Shown piece after piece: positions 1 to 7,348 of a stretch of 38,378 bases of DNA. The notes under the pieces were generated by a model that did no database searches, was not told the DNA's origin, and saw only the letters and a program-made list of their open reading frames with translations. Every line of letters starts with the position of its first letter. Positions within the stretch are counted from its first letter, which is position 1. The stretch is taken from the NCBI RefSeq assembly GCF_007991455.1, contig NZ_BJYJ01000035.1, forward strand, positions 1 to 38,378. Direction: 5' to 3'. The translations under genes and the position numbers were made by a program. Source of the stretch: Chryseobacterium hagamense. Lineage in GTDB: Bacteria; Bacteroidota; Bacteroidia; Flavobacteriales; Weeksellaceae.

Positions 1-106
1 CTCAGCAAATGATAGCGATATAGTATGCAAAGTGAGGAAATTCTTTTTAATGTGGAAGATGTTAAGATTAAATAAGTGCTTTGAAAACATTTCTAAACTA
101 TACGTT

Positions 107-190
107 TAAAAAATCTTTGATTTTTTTTCTGATGTGCTCTAAAAATATTTTCAGTCTATCTGAAAAATCTTCTGTGACTTATGTGTTAAG
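107..190 (+). repeat. Dispersed repeat R, copy 1 (AATCTTTGATTTTT / CTTATGTGTTAA core)
   Basis: This non-coding stretch holds the core AATCTTTGATTTTT, then a TGTGCTCTAAAAATAT segment and TGTGACTTATGTGTTAA. The same order recurs at about 26120-26213, and in reverse orientation at about 2737-2815. It lies downstream of the 285-554 gene and its terminator. An open frame crosses it on the plus strand, but its start is TTG and its content is repeat sequence, so I do not call it coding. Confidence 0.6.
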
Positions 191-213
191 TAAATACAGT
201 AGCCAGGCGATCA

Positions 214-258
214 TAAAAAAGGTTGGGTTCAGAAAACAAATGTTTCCAGACCCAACCC
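214..258 (-). terminator. Rho-independent terminator of the sigma-factor operon
   Basis: Read on the minus strand, GGTTGGGTCTG pairs with GAACCCAACC across a loop and is followed by a run of T residues (AAAAAA on the plus strand at 215-220). It lies about 27 bases after the stop of the 285-554 gene and would end the three-gene unit that starts at 1576. Confidence 0.7.
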
Positions 259-284
259 AACAATTTCAATTGAGCTGTTTGATG

Positions 285-554
285 TTATGCCTCGGCAAGC
301 GGTTCTTTTTCAGACCTTTTGTTGAAGCATCTTGAAGCGAATTCTTTTTTGAATTTTCCTTTCAGGTCATGGTATTCCTCGTCGTTCATTTCACGGATTC
401 TATCGGCGAGCCCGAACGGCGACTTTTCCTTGATTCCGTATTCCTCAAAAATACCTTTGACGAATCTTTTTCTCTGAATGGCTTTTTTGGCAACCATCGC
501 GATGCCTGCTACGGCTAAGGCTCCAAGAATCCCTTTTGTTACTGAATTTTTCAT
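285..554 (-). CDS. Small basic protein, third gene of an ECF sigma operon
   Basis: This 89-residue protein belongs to no family I recognise. Residues about 7-23 are hydrophobic and glycine/alanine rich, giving one membrane segment or a very weak signal. The rest is charged. The C-terminal part (about 49-81) has an amphipathic stretch with MNDEE, several Lys/Phe residues and an Arg-Cys pair at 75-76. That layout resembles the tail of the next gene upstream (642-983), with its own acidic helix start and Arg-Cys. It is probably the last gene of a unit led by the sigma factor at 998-1576. A role in sensing or damping that sigma factor is inference only. Confidence 0.7.
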   Translation of the reverse strand: MKNSVTKGILGALAVAGIAMVAKKAIQRKRFVKGIFEEYGIKEKSPFGLADRIREMNDEEYHDLKGKFKKEFASRCFNKRSEKEPLAEA

Positions 555-571
555 TTTCTTAAATTTTAAAT

Positions 572-631
572 TTTACTACTTCTTTTTTTTATAAAGACGA
601 ATACGTCCGGACTTTACTTTACTACTTCTTT
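572..631. repeat. 13-bp direct repeat flanking a GACG-N4-CGTC palindrome
   Basis: TTTACTACTTCTT occurs at 572-584 and again at 618-630, 46 bp apart, in the spacer between the two small genes. Between them is GACGAATACGTC, an inverted GACG/CGTC pair. On the minus strand CGTC precedes TTTAT, which resembles an ECF -10 element, so this could be an internal promoter or operator for the last gene. No function is shown by the sequence. Confidence 0.4.
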
Positions 632-641
632 AAAATTCCGT

Positions 642-983
642 TTATTCGCTGTTTCTTTTATTCCTGCTGAAAAAGCCGCTTTCACAACGGTTTCTCCAGA
701 CTTCCTTGAATTTTTCCCGTTCTTCAGGGGACAAGTTCATCATCTTTTCCCGCATTTTCCGTTCCTTGAAATCCCGCATTCCTTTTCCGAAATGGAACCC
801 GCCGAAAAGGATCTTGCAAAGGATCAGGATTCCCATCGCCTGCCAGTAGCTGATGCTCTTTACGCCTAAAATTTCAGGCAGCAGGCAATTCCAGAGGGCC
901 ATCACGATCCAGGTAACGCCTAAAAAAATCAGCGGCGGACAGAGTATTAAAAAAATCCATCCCTTTTTATGTCTATGATTCAT
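642..983 (-). CDS. Two-helix membrane protein, second gene of an ECF sigma operon
   Basis: This 113-residue protein is probably inserted in the inner membrane. Hydrophobic segments lie at about 9-33 and 46-65, followed by a strongly basic soluble tail. The tail contains LSPEE at 84-88 and an Arg-Cys pair at 99-100. LSPEE followed by an amphipathic helix is reminiscent of the LTxxQ start of Spy/CpxP/ZraP-type proteins, but the match is too short to assign that family. The start codon is 14 bases after the sigma-factor stop, so the two are very likely co-transcribed. It takes the position an anti-sigma factor usually has, but no anti-sigma zinc motif is visible. Confidence 0.75.
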   Translation of the reverse strand: MNHRHKKGWIFLILCPPLIFLGVTWIVMALWNCLLPEILGVKSISYWQAMGILILCKILFGGFHFGKGMRDFKERKMREKMMNLSPEEREKFKEVWRNRCESGFFSRNKRNSE

Positions 984-997
984 AATCTTTTGTTTTA

Positions 998-1576
998 CTA
1001 ACTGTTTAAATCTTCGTATAATTTCCTCAACCGGTTCCTCAGATGCTTCACCGCATAGTTTTTACGGCTGATGATGGTTTTGATGTTTTCGCCGTGCTCG
1101 TCCGCAATCTCCTGGAGGGTCTTGTCGTTGAGTTCATTCTCCACGTAGACCAACCGCTGCTTTTCAGGAAGTTCGTCAAGGGCTTCAAACAGCTTTTTCC
1201 AGATTTCATCCTGAAACATTTTTATTTCCGGTCCGGCACTGTCATCCATCAGCAGGATGTCTTTGATGGAAAAATCCCCGTCTTCATCTTCATACACGAA
1301 ATCCTCCAGGTTCTCGGTTTTCTTCTTGCGGTACTTGTCGGTGATTTTATTGGCCGTCACCCGGTACAGCCATCCGCCGACATTGACAATCTCGGAAAGA
1401 TTGGTGAGGCTGCTGAACTGGTACCACACTTCCTGCAGGATGTCTTCGGCATCTTCTGTATTTTTGACCTTGGGACGGATGTAAGACATCAGCTTCCCTC
1501 CGTATTTTGAAACGGTCTGTGAGATGACATTATCTTTCTCCTTCTGTGGCATTGTTATGTTTTCGGCAACCTCCAT
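998..1576 (-). CDS. ECF RNA polymerase sigma factor (sigma-70 family)
   Basis: The 192-residue protein has the two-domain ECF layout. Region 2 lies at about 25-95, with the DAEDILQEVWYQF segment that contacts core polymerase and the -10 element. Region 4 lies at about 130-190, with ELPEKQRLVY, then LQEIADEHGENIKTI as helix-turn-helix and a basic recognition helix. Ordinary ECF factors are 160-200 residues, so it is full length. It would direct polymerase to a small stress regulon. It leads a unit with two small membrane or basic proteins (642-983 and 285-554) and has no recognisable anti-sigma gene. A start at the later in-frame Met (residue 9) is possible. Confidence 0.93.
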   Translation of the reverse strand: MEVAENITMPQKEKDNVISQTVSKYGGKLMSYIRPKVKNTEDAEDILQEVWYQFSSLTNLSEIVNVGGWLYRVTANKITDKYRKKKTENLEDFVYEDEDGDFSIKDILLMDDSAGPEIKMFQDEIWKKLFEALDELPEKQRLVYVENELNDKTLQEIADEHGENIKTIISRKNYAVKHLRNRLRKLYEDLNS

Positions 1577-1969
1577 ATTGCTATGACGGTTGGAAATTTT
1601 GTTTTACTTTAATAAATTTAAAATATTTTTCGGAAAACCAAGACTTTCTTTTGGGAATGGAGGTTGGAGGAGCTATTATTTAAGATTAAACGATCTGTCT
1701 GATCTTACAATTACCACTTTAATCTCTGACCTGATAAACCAGTCCTTCAAAAATCTGTGAATTTCTGGTACCCCTTCAAGGGAGGCGGATTTTTACACCG
1801 CTAATTATCAGAAATTTAAGTACTTCAGATATAGACCTTCCAACACTCTTTTTGTCTATCCCTTTGGATCTAAGACAGAGTATTAGAGAGCGGAATGAAA
1901 AGATTCTCATTTAGATTACCATAAAATAATAAATGAACCGGCTAAACTTTCAGAATTCTTTCTTGTATT
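1577..1969. other. Gene-free spacer, no recognised content
   Basis: About 390 bases between the sigma factor and the reverse-oriented L repeat copy. I see no convincing open frame, tRNA or terminator here. The stretch just upstream of the sigma gene must hold its promoter. A CCGTCATAG on the minus strand near 1583-1591 resembles an ECF -10 (CGTC), but no good -35 lies at the right distance. Confidence 0.5.
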
Positions 1970-2105
1970 TTAACGTGAATTCGACCGCATTGATATCATA
2001 TTCAGTCGATTATTTAACTCAAAAATAAAAATTAGAATGATTCAGGCGGGATTTTGGAACTACTCATCCTGGTAGAACGAATAAACGGTCCATGCTTACA
2101 TTGGA
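1970..2105 (-). repeat. Dispersed element L, copy 3 (partial, reverse orientation)
   Basis: Read on the minus strand, this spacer aligns with the distal half of the L element at about 10617-10747. The shared path runs through AAGCATG, TTTATTC, ATTTTTGA, TTAAAT, CTGAATATGA and CCGAATT/TCGAATT, ending at ACGTTA. Agreement is interrupted by substitutions and small indels, so this is an old, decayed copy. The proximal half is not obvious here. It lies between two minus-strand genes. Confidence 0.6.
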
Positions 2106-2126
2106 TTGAAATAAATTATTTCTCAA

Positions 2127-2585
2127 TTAATTCAGATAAATTCCGAAATACCAGGTCCATACCATGAGGATGACCTGCATCGGAATTCTTTCTTTATACA
2201 GATACGCCATTCCCGGTCCTGAATAATCGGCTTTGAAAATATTGATGTTTTTCCGGGATGAATTAATGTTGGCAATGAAAACCAATACGTAGAAAATAAT
2301 GAGCAGGACCGCCGTCAGCTCACGGAGGGAAGGAACCATCAGTCCGATTCCTGCGGCAATTTCCAGTACTCCGGTAAAATAGACCCAGAACATTTTACCA
2401 GGAATAAATTCAGGCATCATCATCGCCATGCCTTTTTGGAACTTAAAATGGGCCAGTCCGGTAAAGATGATGAAAGCCGCCATCCCGAGATTTCCGGAAA
2501 ACAAAAAATTCCAGTCTCCCTGAAAAATTCTGGTACCCAATAATCCTAAAATAAAAGTGGCGAAGAGAATCGTTAACAGTTTCAT
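2127..2585 (-). CDS. DoxX-like four-helix membrane protein
   Basis: The 152-residue protein is almost entirely hydrophobic with four predicted membrane helices (about 3-20, 35-52, 66-85, 90-106) and a last hydrophobic stretch near 133-150. The first helix, the FTGLAHFKF segment and the glycine-rich VLEIAAGIGLMVP helix fit the DoxX/DoxD-like family, which acts in the inner membrane and is often linked with redox or thiol stress functions. Its biochemical role is not settled in most members. It stands alone, with repeat-filled spacers on both sides. Confidence 0.8.
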   Translation of the reverse strand: MKLLTILFATFILGLLGTRIFQGDWNFLFSGNLGMAAFIIFTGLAHFKFQKGMAMMMPEFIPGKMFWVYFTGVLEIAAGIGLMVPSLRELTAVLLIIFYVLVFIANINSSRKNINIFKADYSGPGMAYLYKERIPMQVILMVWTWYFGIYLN

Positions 2586-3077
2586 ATTTATTTAGTTACA
2601 CAATAGGATGTGCGGTACCGAAATTAAGCAAAACAAAACAGTTTTCATACCTATCATGAAGGAGAAGGTATTTGAGTCATAATTGTTCTTACAAATGGCT
2701 TAATCTAAAATTGATAAGTAAAGGTGATTGCTTGTTTTAACACATAAGTCATAAAGAAAGAATTTTCTAAATGGCGTATATTTTAGAACACATGAGATTA
2801 AAAATCAAAGATTTTTAAAACCACAGAGAGTAAAAATCTCCCGCAGATAGCACGGATTTTCACAGATGATGGCGCTTATTTTAAAATCTCTGATTTTTTA
2901 AACTTTGGTGAGCTATCCGGAATCTGATAATCAGCTTTACAGCATACTTTTCTCTTTTCAATTTTTTATGGTTAAATAAAACAGTTAAACATAACCCATA
3001 AATTGACAAAGACTCTCACAAATTTTACATCTCAATAAATATAATATCTATGAGAATCCGTGTAAATATGTGTAAAA
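2586..3077. other. Gene-free spacer containing R copy 2
   Basis: About 490 bases without a convincing gene. Its centre is the reverse-oriented dispersed repeat at 2737-2905. The remaining flanks are AT-rich and I see no RNA gene in them. The region 2980-3070 shows more CACAAATTTTACA/TGTGTAAA-like words resembling decayed repeat material. Confidence 0.5.
2737..2905 (-). repeat. Dispersed repeat R, copy 2 (reverse orientation)
   Basis: On the minus strand this carries the same order as copies 1 and 8: AATCTTTGATTTTTAATC, then TGTGTTCTAAAATATA and GACTTATGTGTT. It is joined on its other side to a CACAGATGAT / CACGGATTTTCACAG module next to AACCACAG. The core is repeated again near 2884-2900. 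It lies in the spacer between the DoxX-like gene and the SRPBCC pair. Confidence 0.65.
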
Positions 3078-3524
3078 TTATAATGTATTTTCCGCAAGGT
3101 TCTTCACCACTACCAGTCCTTTTGTAAACCCGGTATTCATCATATCCTCCCATTCTTTTTCAGTCTGAACCTCAGCGTGGAGTTTGGTTTTGCCGTCATA
3201 ATCAATGAGGATGTATTTTTCAAAGCATCCGCTCCATTGCTTGACTTCCATGCTTTCGGTATCTTCATGACCGTCTTTGTCCACCATTCCCAAATGCTTG
3301 AAAATGATCTGATCAGGCTCCTCCAACGTATCGATTGTCGAGACCATGCCCGCTCCTTCGGCATTGACGAAATAGGTTTTTCCGCCTACTTTCCAGTCTG
3401 ATTTCATTCTGCTTCCCGGACTGAAAAACTGTGTCCATTTACTATAGGTTTTTTCATTCCATAACACGTCCCAGACTTTCTGTTTCGGGGCATCGATTAC
3501 GATTTCATACGATAGGGTTTCCAT
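3078..3524 (-). CDS. SRPBCC (AHSA1-like) domain protein
   Basis: This 148-residue single-domain protein has the START/Bet v1-like fold typical of the AHSA1/SRPBCC group. It opens with a strand carrying I-DAPKQKVWDVLWN, followed by SKWTQFF. A central GxR-KSDWKVGGKTYF, a DQIIFKHLGMVD strand and a C-terminal long helix (about 120-145) follow. The fold encloses a hydrophobic cavity for a small ligand; the ligand cannot be read from the sequence. It is followed downstream by nothing for 490 bases and preceded at 27 bases by a related gene (3552-3980), so the pair is likely a duplication expressed together. Confidence 0.88.
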   Translation of the reverse strand: METLSYEIVIDAPKQKVWDVLWNEKTYSKWTQFFSPGSRMKSDWKVGGKTYFVNAEGAGMVSTIDTLEEPDQIIFKHLGMVDKDGHEDTESMEVKQWSGCFEKYILIDYDGKTKLHAEVQTEKEWEDMMNTGFTKGLVVVKNLAENTL

Positions 3525-3551
3525 ATTTTTTAATTAGGATTGGTTAATATT

Positions 3552-3980
3552 TTATAACTGGTTCTCTGAAAGATGCTTCACATTGGAAAGGGCATCCGGG
3601 AATTTTTCTTCAAAAAAGGATTTCAATTCTTCGGCAGTCTGAATCTCCACTTCCAAATGGGTAATATTTTCATCTTCAGTCAATACATACCGTTCAGTAG
3701 CTTCTCCCAGGTCCCGCGGTGTTTCAACCCCTTCATAGATTTCCCCAAGATGCTGAAATATGATTTCCTCATTAGGAACCAGCTTTGTAATTTTGCTGTA
3801 CATCCCGTTATTTTTGGGATCAAGGAATTTAATGATAGCCCCTTCCTGCAAATTGCCCTGATAAAAGGACCCTTCCGTAAGGGCGGAGGTCCACTGCCTG
3901 AACGAAAAATCATCCCACAACACACTCCACACCTTTATTGCCTCAGCCTTAATCTGAACATCAAAATGTAATTTTTCCAT
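3552..3980 (-). CDS. SRPBCC (AHSA1-like) domain protein, paralogue
   Basis: A 142-residue relative of the neighbouring 3078-3524 product. Both share the opening pattern V-I-A-x-x-KVWxVLWxDxxxxxWT, the strand EEIIFQHLGE and a C-terminal FxxxxPxxLxNVKxLxEN helix. It is a small ligand-cavity protein with no catalytic residues visible. The two genes are 27 bases apart on the same strand, and the SDR gene lies 37 bases upstream, so all three may be one transcript. Stress-linked or detoxification roles are common guesses for this fold but are not shown here. Confidence 0.87.
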   Translation of the reverse strand: MEKLHFDVQIKAEAIKVWSVLWDDFSFRQWTSALTEGSFYQGNLQEGAIIKFLDPKNNGMYSKITKLVPNEEIIFQHLGEIYEGVETPRDLGEATERYVLTEDENITHLEVEIQTAEELKSFFEEKFPDALSNVKHLSENQL

Positions 3981-4017
3981 AAATTTATAAACTAGCTGTT
4001 AATTTCTGTGTATATCT

Positions 4018-4857
4018 CTATCCGCCTACAAAATCCCCGCCATTAATATGGATGATTTCACCGGTGATAAAACTGGAGTCCTGCGAAGCCAGGAATACGT
4101 ATGCCGGAGCGACTTCTGAAGGCTGCCCCGCCCTTTTCATCGGATTGTCTTTTCCGAAATCCGAAACATCATCAAAGGTTTCCTTGACCAGAGGCGTCCA
4201 GATCGGACCCGGCGCTACTCCGTTCACCAGGATATTCTTTTCTGCAATATTGGTGGCAAGGGACCGGATAAAAGTGGCAATTGCCCCTTTGGTAGATGAA
4301 TAATCGATCAGATGGTCGCTGCCGCGATAGGCGGTTACGGAAGTCGTACAGATAACCCGTGAGCCGCTGCCCATCATCTTCAGGCAGTCCCTGGTAAAAG
4401 AAATCATGGAAATAATATTGGTATCGAACGTCTTGTGGATCTGCTCATCGGAAATATTCTCAATATCGTCTTTTGGATACTGGATTCCGGCATTGTTAAC
4501 CAAAATATCCAGCGACTTCCATTCCTTTTTAATTTCATCAATGCATTCTTTACGGAAACTTTTATCTGAAAGATCGCCTTTCAGCAGAAGACAATTTTTC
4601 CCTTCCTTTTCTACCAGCCTTTGGGTTTCTTTTGCATCATCGTCGCTTTCCTTATAAATAATGGCCACATCGGCACCTTCCCGGGCATAATGAACGGCAA
4701 CGGCCTGACCGATACCGCTGTCACCTCCGGAGATCAGTGCTTTTTTGCCCTTAAGCTTGTCGCTTCCTCTATAGTTTTCACGGATGATTTCCGGATAAAG
4801 CCCTTCTTCAGGCACCTCTGATTTAGAATCTGATTGGTTCTGTGTTTTCATATTCAA
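4018..4857 (-). CDS. Short-chain dehydrogenase/reductase, general-stress type
   Basis: The 279-residue protein is a classical-fold NAD(P)-dependent oxidoreductase. A 35-residue polar N-terminal extension with EGLYPEIIRENYRGSDKLKGK precedes the Rossmann motif GGDSGIG at 44-50. NNAG lies at 121-124, catalytic Ser near 173, and the YxxxK pair at Tyr186/Lys190. The extension and overall length match the YhdF/YdaD (GSP39)-like and YghA-like SDR subgroup, which is often stress induced; the substrate is unknown. Two Met codons lie at the start (residues 1 and 3) and either could be used. It leads the SRPBCC pair downstream. Confidence 0.92.
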   Translation of the reverse strand: MNMKTQNQSDSKSEVPEEGLYPEIIRENYRGSDKLKGKKALISGGDSGIGQAVAVHYAREGADVAIIYKESDDDAKETQRLVEKEGKNCLLLKGDLSDKSFRKECIDEIKKEWKSLDILVNNAGIQYPKDDIENISDEQIHKTFDTNIISMISFTRDCLKMMGSGSRVICTTSVTAYRGSDHLIDYSSTKGAIATFIRSLATNIAEKNILVNGVAPGPIWTPLVKETFDDVSDFGKDNPMKRAGQPSEVAPAYVFLASQDSSFITGEIIHINGGDFVGG

Positions 4858-4929
4858 ATATTTTGTGGTGAATTAAACATCAAACCACAAGCCGAAGGAG
4901 AAAAAACTATGGTACCTTACAGATGAAAC

Positions 4930-5796
4930 TTACGAATGACAGGCCTTCTCCAGATCTTCAATCACGATCTTCTGCATCGTCATCATGGCCCGGGCAACTT
5001 TCTGTGCTTTTTCCGAATCGGAATCGCTCATCAGCTGAATGAGTCTTTTCGGAACAATCTGCCAGCTGAAGCCGAACGGGTCTTTGAGCCAGCCGCACAT
5101 ACCTGCCCTGCCGCCATCAGCGGTTAAGGCATTCCAATACGTATCGGTTTGTTCCTGCGTATCCGTCATCACGACCATGGAAATTCCTTCGTTGAAATCA
5201 AAAGCATGGTCATAAGAATTATCCATACAATACAGGCGGTAGCCATCTATTTCAAAATGCGCATGCTGAATGTTTTCTGCCGGTTCAGGTGTGGGATGGC
5301 CTTCGCTGCCCTGCCCGTATTTCAGAATATTTCCGATTTTAGAATCAGGAAAAGTACGGGTATACAATTCCATGGCCTGCATGGCTTTTCCATTGTTTCC
5401 ATGAATGAACATAAGGGTCGGAACCACTTTCTGGTCTCCGGATCGATCCCCCAGGAAAATCTGCCAGGTTACGCCGTAACGGTCCTGCACCCAGCCGTAT
5501 TTTCTGCTCCACGAATAGGAATCCAGCGGCATCAGGATCCTGCCCTCGTCCGAAAGCTGATCCCAGTATTGCTGAACCTCATCTTCCGTTTCGCAGATGA
5601 TCATAAAAGATACCGAAGCATTCTTTTTGAAATGCGGGCCGCCGTTGAGGAGCATCAGTTTCTGGCCGAAAAGGTCAATATTCATCACCATCGGGGTATC
5701 TGCCGTAATTTTACCGTTAAAAACCTGACAGTAATACCCGGCAGACTCTCCGGCATCACCATCATACCAAAGGCAAGGGAAAATATCGTTGTTCAT
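4930..5796 (-). CDS. Two-domain VOC/PhnB-like protein
   Basis: The 288-residue protein holds two consecutive PhnB-like (vicinal oxygen chelate superfamily) domains, about 1-118 and 125-265. Each begins with a P-x-L/C-x-x-x-x-x-D/N-G-x-A strand (LWYDGDAGESAGYYCQVF and MFIHGNNGKAMQAMELYTRTF) and ends with a WxxDxYGVTWQI or WLKDPFGFSWQIVP motif. Single PhnB proteins are about 140 residues, so this is a fusion or internal duplication. A helical tail of about 25 residues follows. The enzymatic activity of most PhnB-like proteins is unknown. It belongs to the run of VOC and SRPBCC genes in this part of the window. Confidence 0.9.
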   Translation of the reverse strand: MNNDIFPCLWYDGDAGESAGYYCQVFNGKITADTPMVMNIDLFGQKLMLLNGGPHFKKNASVSFMIICETEDEVQQYWDQLSDEGRILMPLDSYSWSRKYGWVQDRYGVTWQIFLGDRSGDQKVVPTLMFIHGNNGKAMQAMELYTRTFPDSKIGNILKYGQGSEGHPTPEPAENIQHAHFEIDGYRLYCMDNSYDHAFDFNEGISMVVMTDTQEQTDTYWNALTADGGRAGMCGWLKDPFGFSWQIVPKRLIQLMSDSDSEKAQKVARAMMTMQKIVIEDLEKACHS

Positions 5797-5835
5797 TTTT
5801 AATTTAATTTTAGTTTTTATTAATTCATAGATTGA

Positions 5836-5999
5836 CGTAGCTTCTGCTCACTCAGCTACCGGGATCACGTTCTGATCAGTGCGCCTGGATTTAAACCACA
5901 GATTGACCTTTAGACTTGCAGAGATTTTTAATCTGATGTGTTCGTCTTGTTTTGAAAGCAGGCCTCTCCTTCTTTTGTCTTATGTGTTTAAAACTTTCT
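5836..5999 (+). repeat. Dispersed repeat R, copy 3
   Basis: The spacer shows the modules in order: GTAGCTTCTGCTCACTCAGC followed by TACCGGGAT (hairpin module), TTTAAACCACAGATT, a CAGAGATTTTTAATCTGATGTGTTC-like core and TCTTATGTGTTTAAAACTTT. The order matches copies 4 and 8. It ends exactly where the neighbouring minus-strand small gene stops. Confidence 0.6.
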
Positions 6000-6301
6000 T
6001 ACACATAGTTTCTGCTTTTTTCCTGATGCTCCGTAAAATCAGGCATTCTTTCTTTGAATGAAAAGTGATTCTCTTTCATATGGATTTTCAGTTTTTTCAT
6101 ATTAACCTTTCCGAAACCATGCATCTGCCTGATTTCCTTTTCGGAGTAGCCCGACAGTTTTTCCAGGGAATCAATCTTCTCTTTCTCCAGCGCTCTTCTT
6201 GCCGGCACCGCTATAATTCCCTGCAGAAAATTTCCTTTGGGGACCGCACTATCGATACAGACCGATTTCAGGCATCCTGCCATTATCACCAGATTGATCA
6301 T
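5999..6301 (-). CDS. Small helix-hairpin-helix protein (RNAP alpha-CTD-like)
   Basis: The 100-residue protein contains the sequence PARRALEKEKIDSLEKLSGY at about 33-52, then SEKEIRQMHGFGKVNMKKLK at about 53-72. This is the paired helix-hairpin-helix pattern of the C-terminal domain of RNA polymerase alpha and of small relatives in Bacteroidota. HGFGK is the hairpin contacting DNA backbone. Related small proteins usually carry a zinc-ribbon-like N-terminus; here only C10 and C15 are present, so that part may be degenerate. The start is 16 bases after the SRPBCC gene stop, suggesting co-transcription. DNA binding is likely; a regulatory role is inference. Confidence 0.72.
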   Translation of the reverse strand: MINLVIMAGCLKSVCIDSAVPKGNFLQGIIAVPARRALEKEKIDSLEKLSGYSEKEIRQMHGFGKVNMKKLKIHMKENHFSFKERMPDFTEHQEKSRNYV

Positions 6302-6317
6302 GATCCTGAAAAAAGAG

Positions 6318-6731
6318 TTAATGGTTTTCCACGTATTTATGGAAATTATTCAGAATAGCGTACCATCCTTCCCGCTGCATTTCTACCGGGTTCTGTTTTT
6401 CCGGATCAAAAGTAATTTCTACATTTGTTGTCGTCGCGTCGATTTCATGAAAAAGGATTTCAACCTGCCTGCCGTCTTCCAGATGGTACTTGATCTTTTT
6501 GTTGGGAATGATTTCGTCATACGTCCCTTGGAAATCGAAACCGAAACTGCCGTCTCTGGCTTCCATCCTGGTTTTGAAAGTTCCGTCCACACGAAGATCA
6601 TTCTCGGCGACGGGACAGTGCCAGGTTTCATGGGCATAGTTCCATTGAACAATGTGTTCCGGGCCGTTGTAGTATTCCCAGGCCTTTGTAACGGGCGCCA
6701 AGAGGGTAATGTCTATTTTGATGGGTTCCAT
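6318..6731 (-). CDS. SRPBCC (AHSA1 / YndB-like) domain protein
   Basis: The 137-residue protein is a compact AHSA1-type domain. Features are the opening ITLLAPVTKAWEYYNGPEHI, then VQWNYAHETWHCP, the central FKTRMEARDGSFGFDFQGTY strands, the YDEIIPNKKIKYHLEDGR signature and the C-terminal helix QREGWYAILNNFHKYVE. The W-H-P pattern and the QR-GW-x-x-I-L-x-N-F ending are typical of the best conserved AHSA1/activator-of-Hsp90-like bacterial members. It probably binds a small hydrophobic ligand. It lies 77 bases downstream of a PhnB-like VOC gene and 16 bases upstream of the helix-hairpin-helix gene, on the same strand. Confidence 0.9.
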   Translation of the reverse strand: MEPIKIDITLLAPVTKAWEYYNGPEHIVQWNYAHETWHCPVAENDLRVDGTFKTRMEARDGSFGFDFQGTYDEIIPNKKIKYHLEDGRQVEILFHEIDATTTNVEITFDPEKQNPVEMQREGWYAILNNFHKYVENH

Positions 6732-6808
6732 AGCTTGTTATTTTGTCATGAGGTAAAAAGGGCAACTTCATCAGCTGCCTACCGGTATAATAAAGTTTAA
6801 AGATAGGA

Positions 6809-7240
6809 CTATTCTGCATATTCTTCATTGTAGTTCACCATCCAATGCGTACCATATTTATCCCGGAAACTTCCGAAATAATCGCCCCAGAACTGGTCTT
6901 CGATCGGCATTTCGATATCTCCACCCTCGGAAAGTCCTTTAAAAAGCCGGTCGGCCTCTTCCCTGGATTCCGTAAAAACCGAAATATAGTTGCTGTTTCC
7001 GACCGTAAGGGTCTGTCCGAAGCTTGGGACAATATCGGAAGCCATCAAAAGGTCATTTCCGACCGGAAGGGCAATATGCATTACCCGGTTCTTTTCGTCT
7101 TCGGACAGGTGTTCGGTACCGGGCGCATTTCCCATCCGGTAGATTTCGCCCACAAATTCGCCGCCGAAAACCGATTTGTAAAAGGTTAAGGCTTCTTCTG
7201 CCTGTCCGTTAAAATTTAAGTAAGAATTTAATTTAGCCAT
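6809..7240 (-). CDS. VOC family (PhnB-like) protein
   Basis: The 143-residue single-domain protein follows the PhnB pattern throughout. It opens with LNSYLNFNGQAEEALTFYKS and continues with VFGGEFVGEIYRMG. It has VMHIALPVGNDLLMASD in the middle and ends with WGDYFGSFRDKYGTHWMVNY. These motifs place it in the glyoxalase/VOC superfamily, 3-demethylubiquinone-methyltransferase-like by old naming, although most such proteins have no proven methyltransferase role. It is full length and probably leads a unit with the SRPBCC and helix-hairpin-helix genes downstream. Confidence 0.93.
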   Translation of the reverse strand: MAKLNSYLNFNGQAEEALTFYKSVFGGEFVGEIYRMGNAPGTEHLSEDEKNRVMHIALPVGNDLLMASDIVPSFGQTLTVGNSNYISVFTESREEADRLFKGLSEGGDIEMPIEDQFWGDYFGSFRDKYGTHWMVNYNEEYAE

Positions 7241-7348
7241 AAGTTTTTATTTTTTGTTAAATGGAAGGTGATCATGCTTGATCCGGATGTTGAGATGAGG
7301 CAGACCGTATTGTTGATGTAGATTTGAGCCAGATTTCTAAATAATGGC

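Noticed and set aside
81..335. Plus-strand open frame of about 84 codons
   Set aside because: It starts with TTG, runs through R repeat copy 1, the terminator and the antisense of a real gene. Its content is low-complexity and unlike any protein.
1043..1510. Plus-strand open frame within the first sigma factor
   Set aside because: It is antisense to the convincing ECF sigma gene and has no domain-like sequence.
5149..5802. Long plus-strand frame opposite the double VOC gene
   Set aside because: The minus-strand VOC protein has two full domains; this frame is only its antisense shadow.
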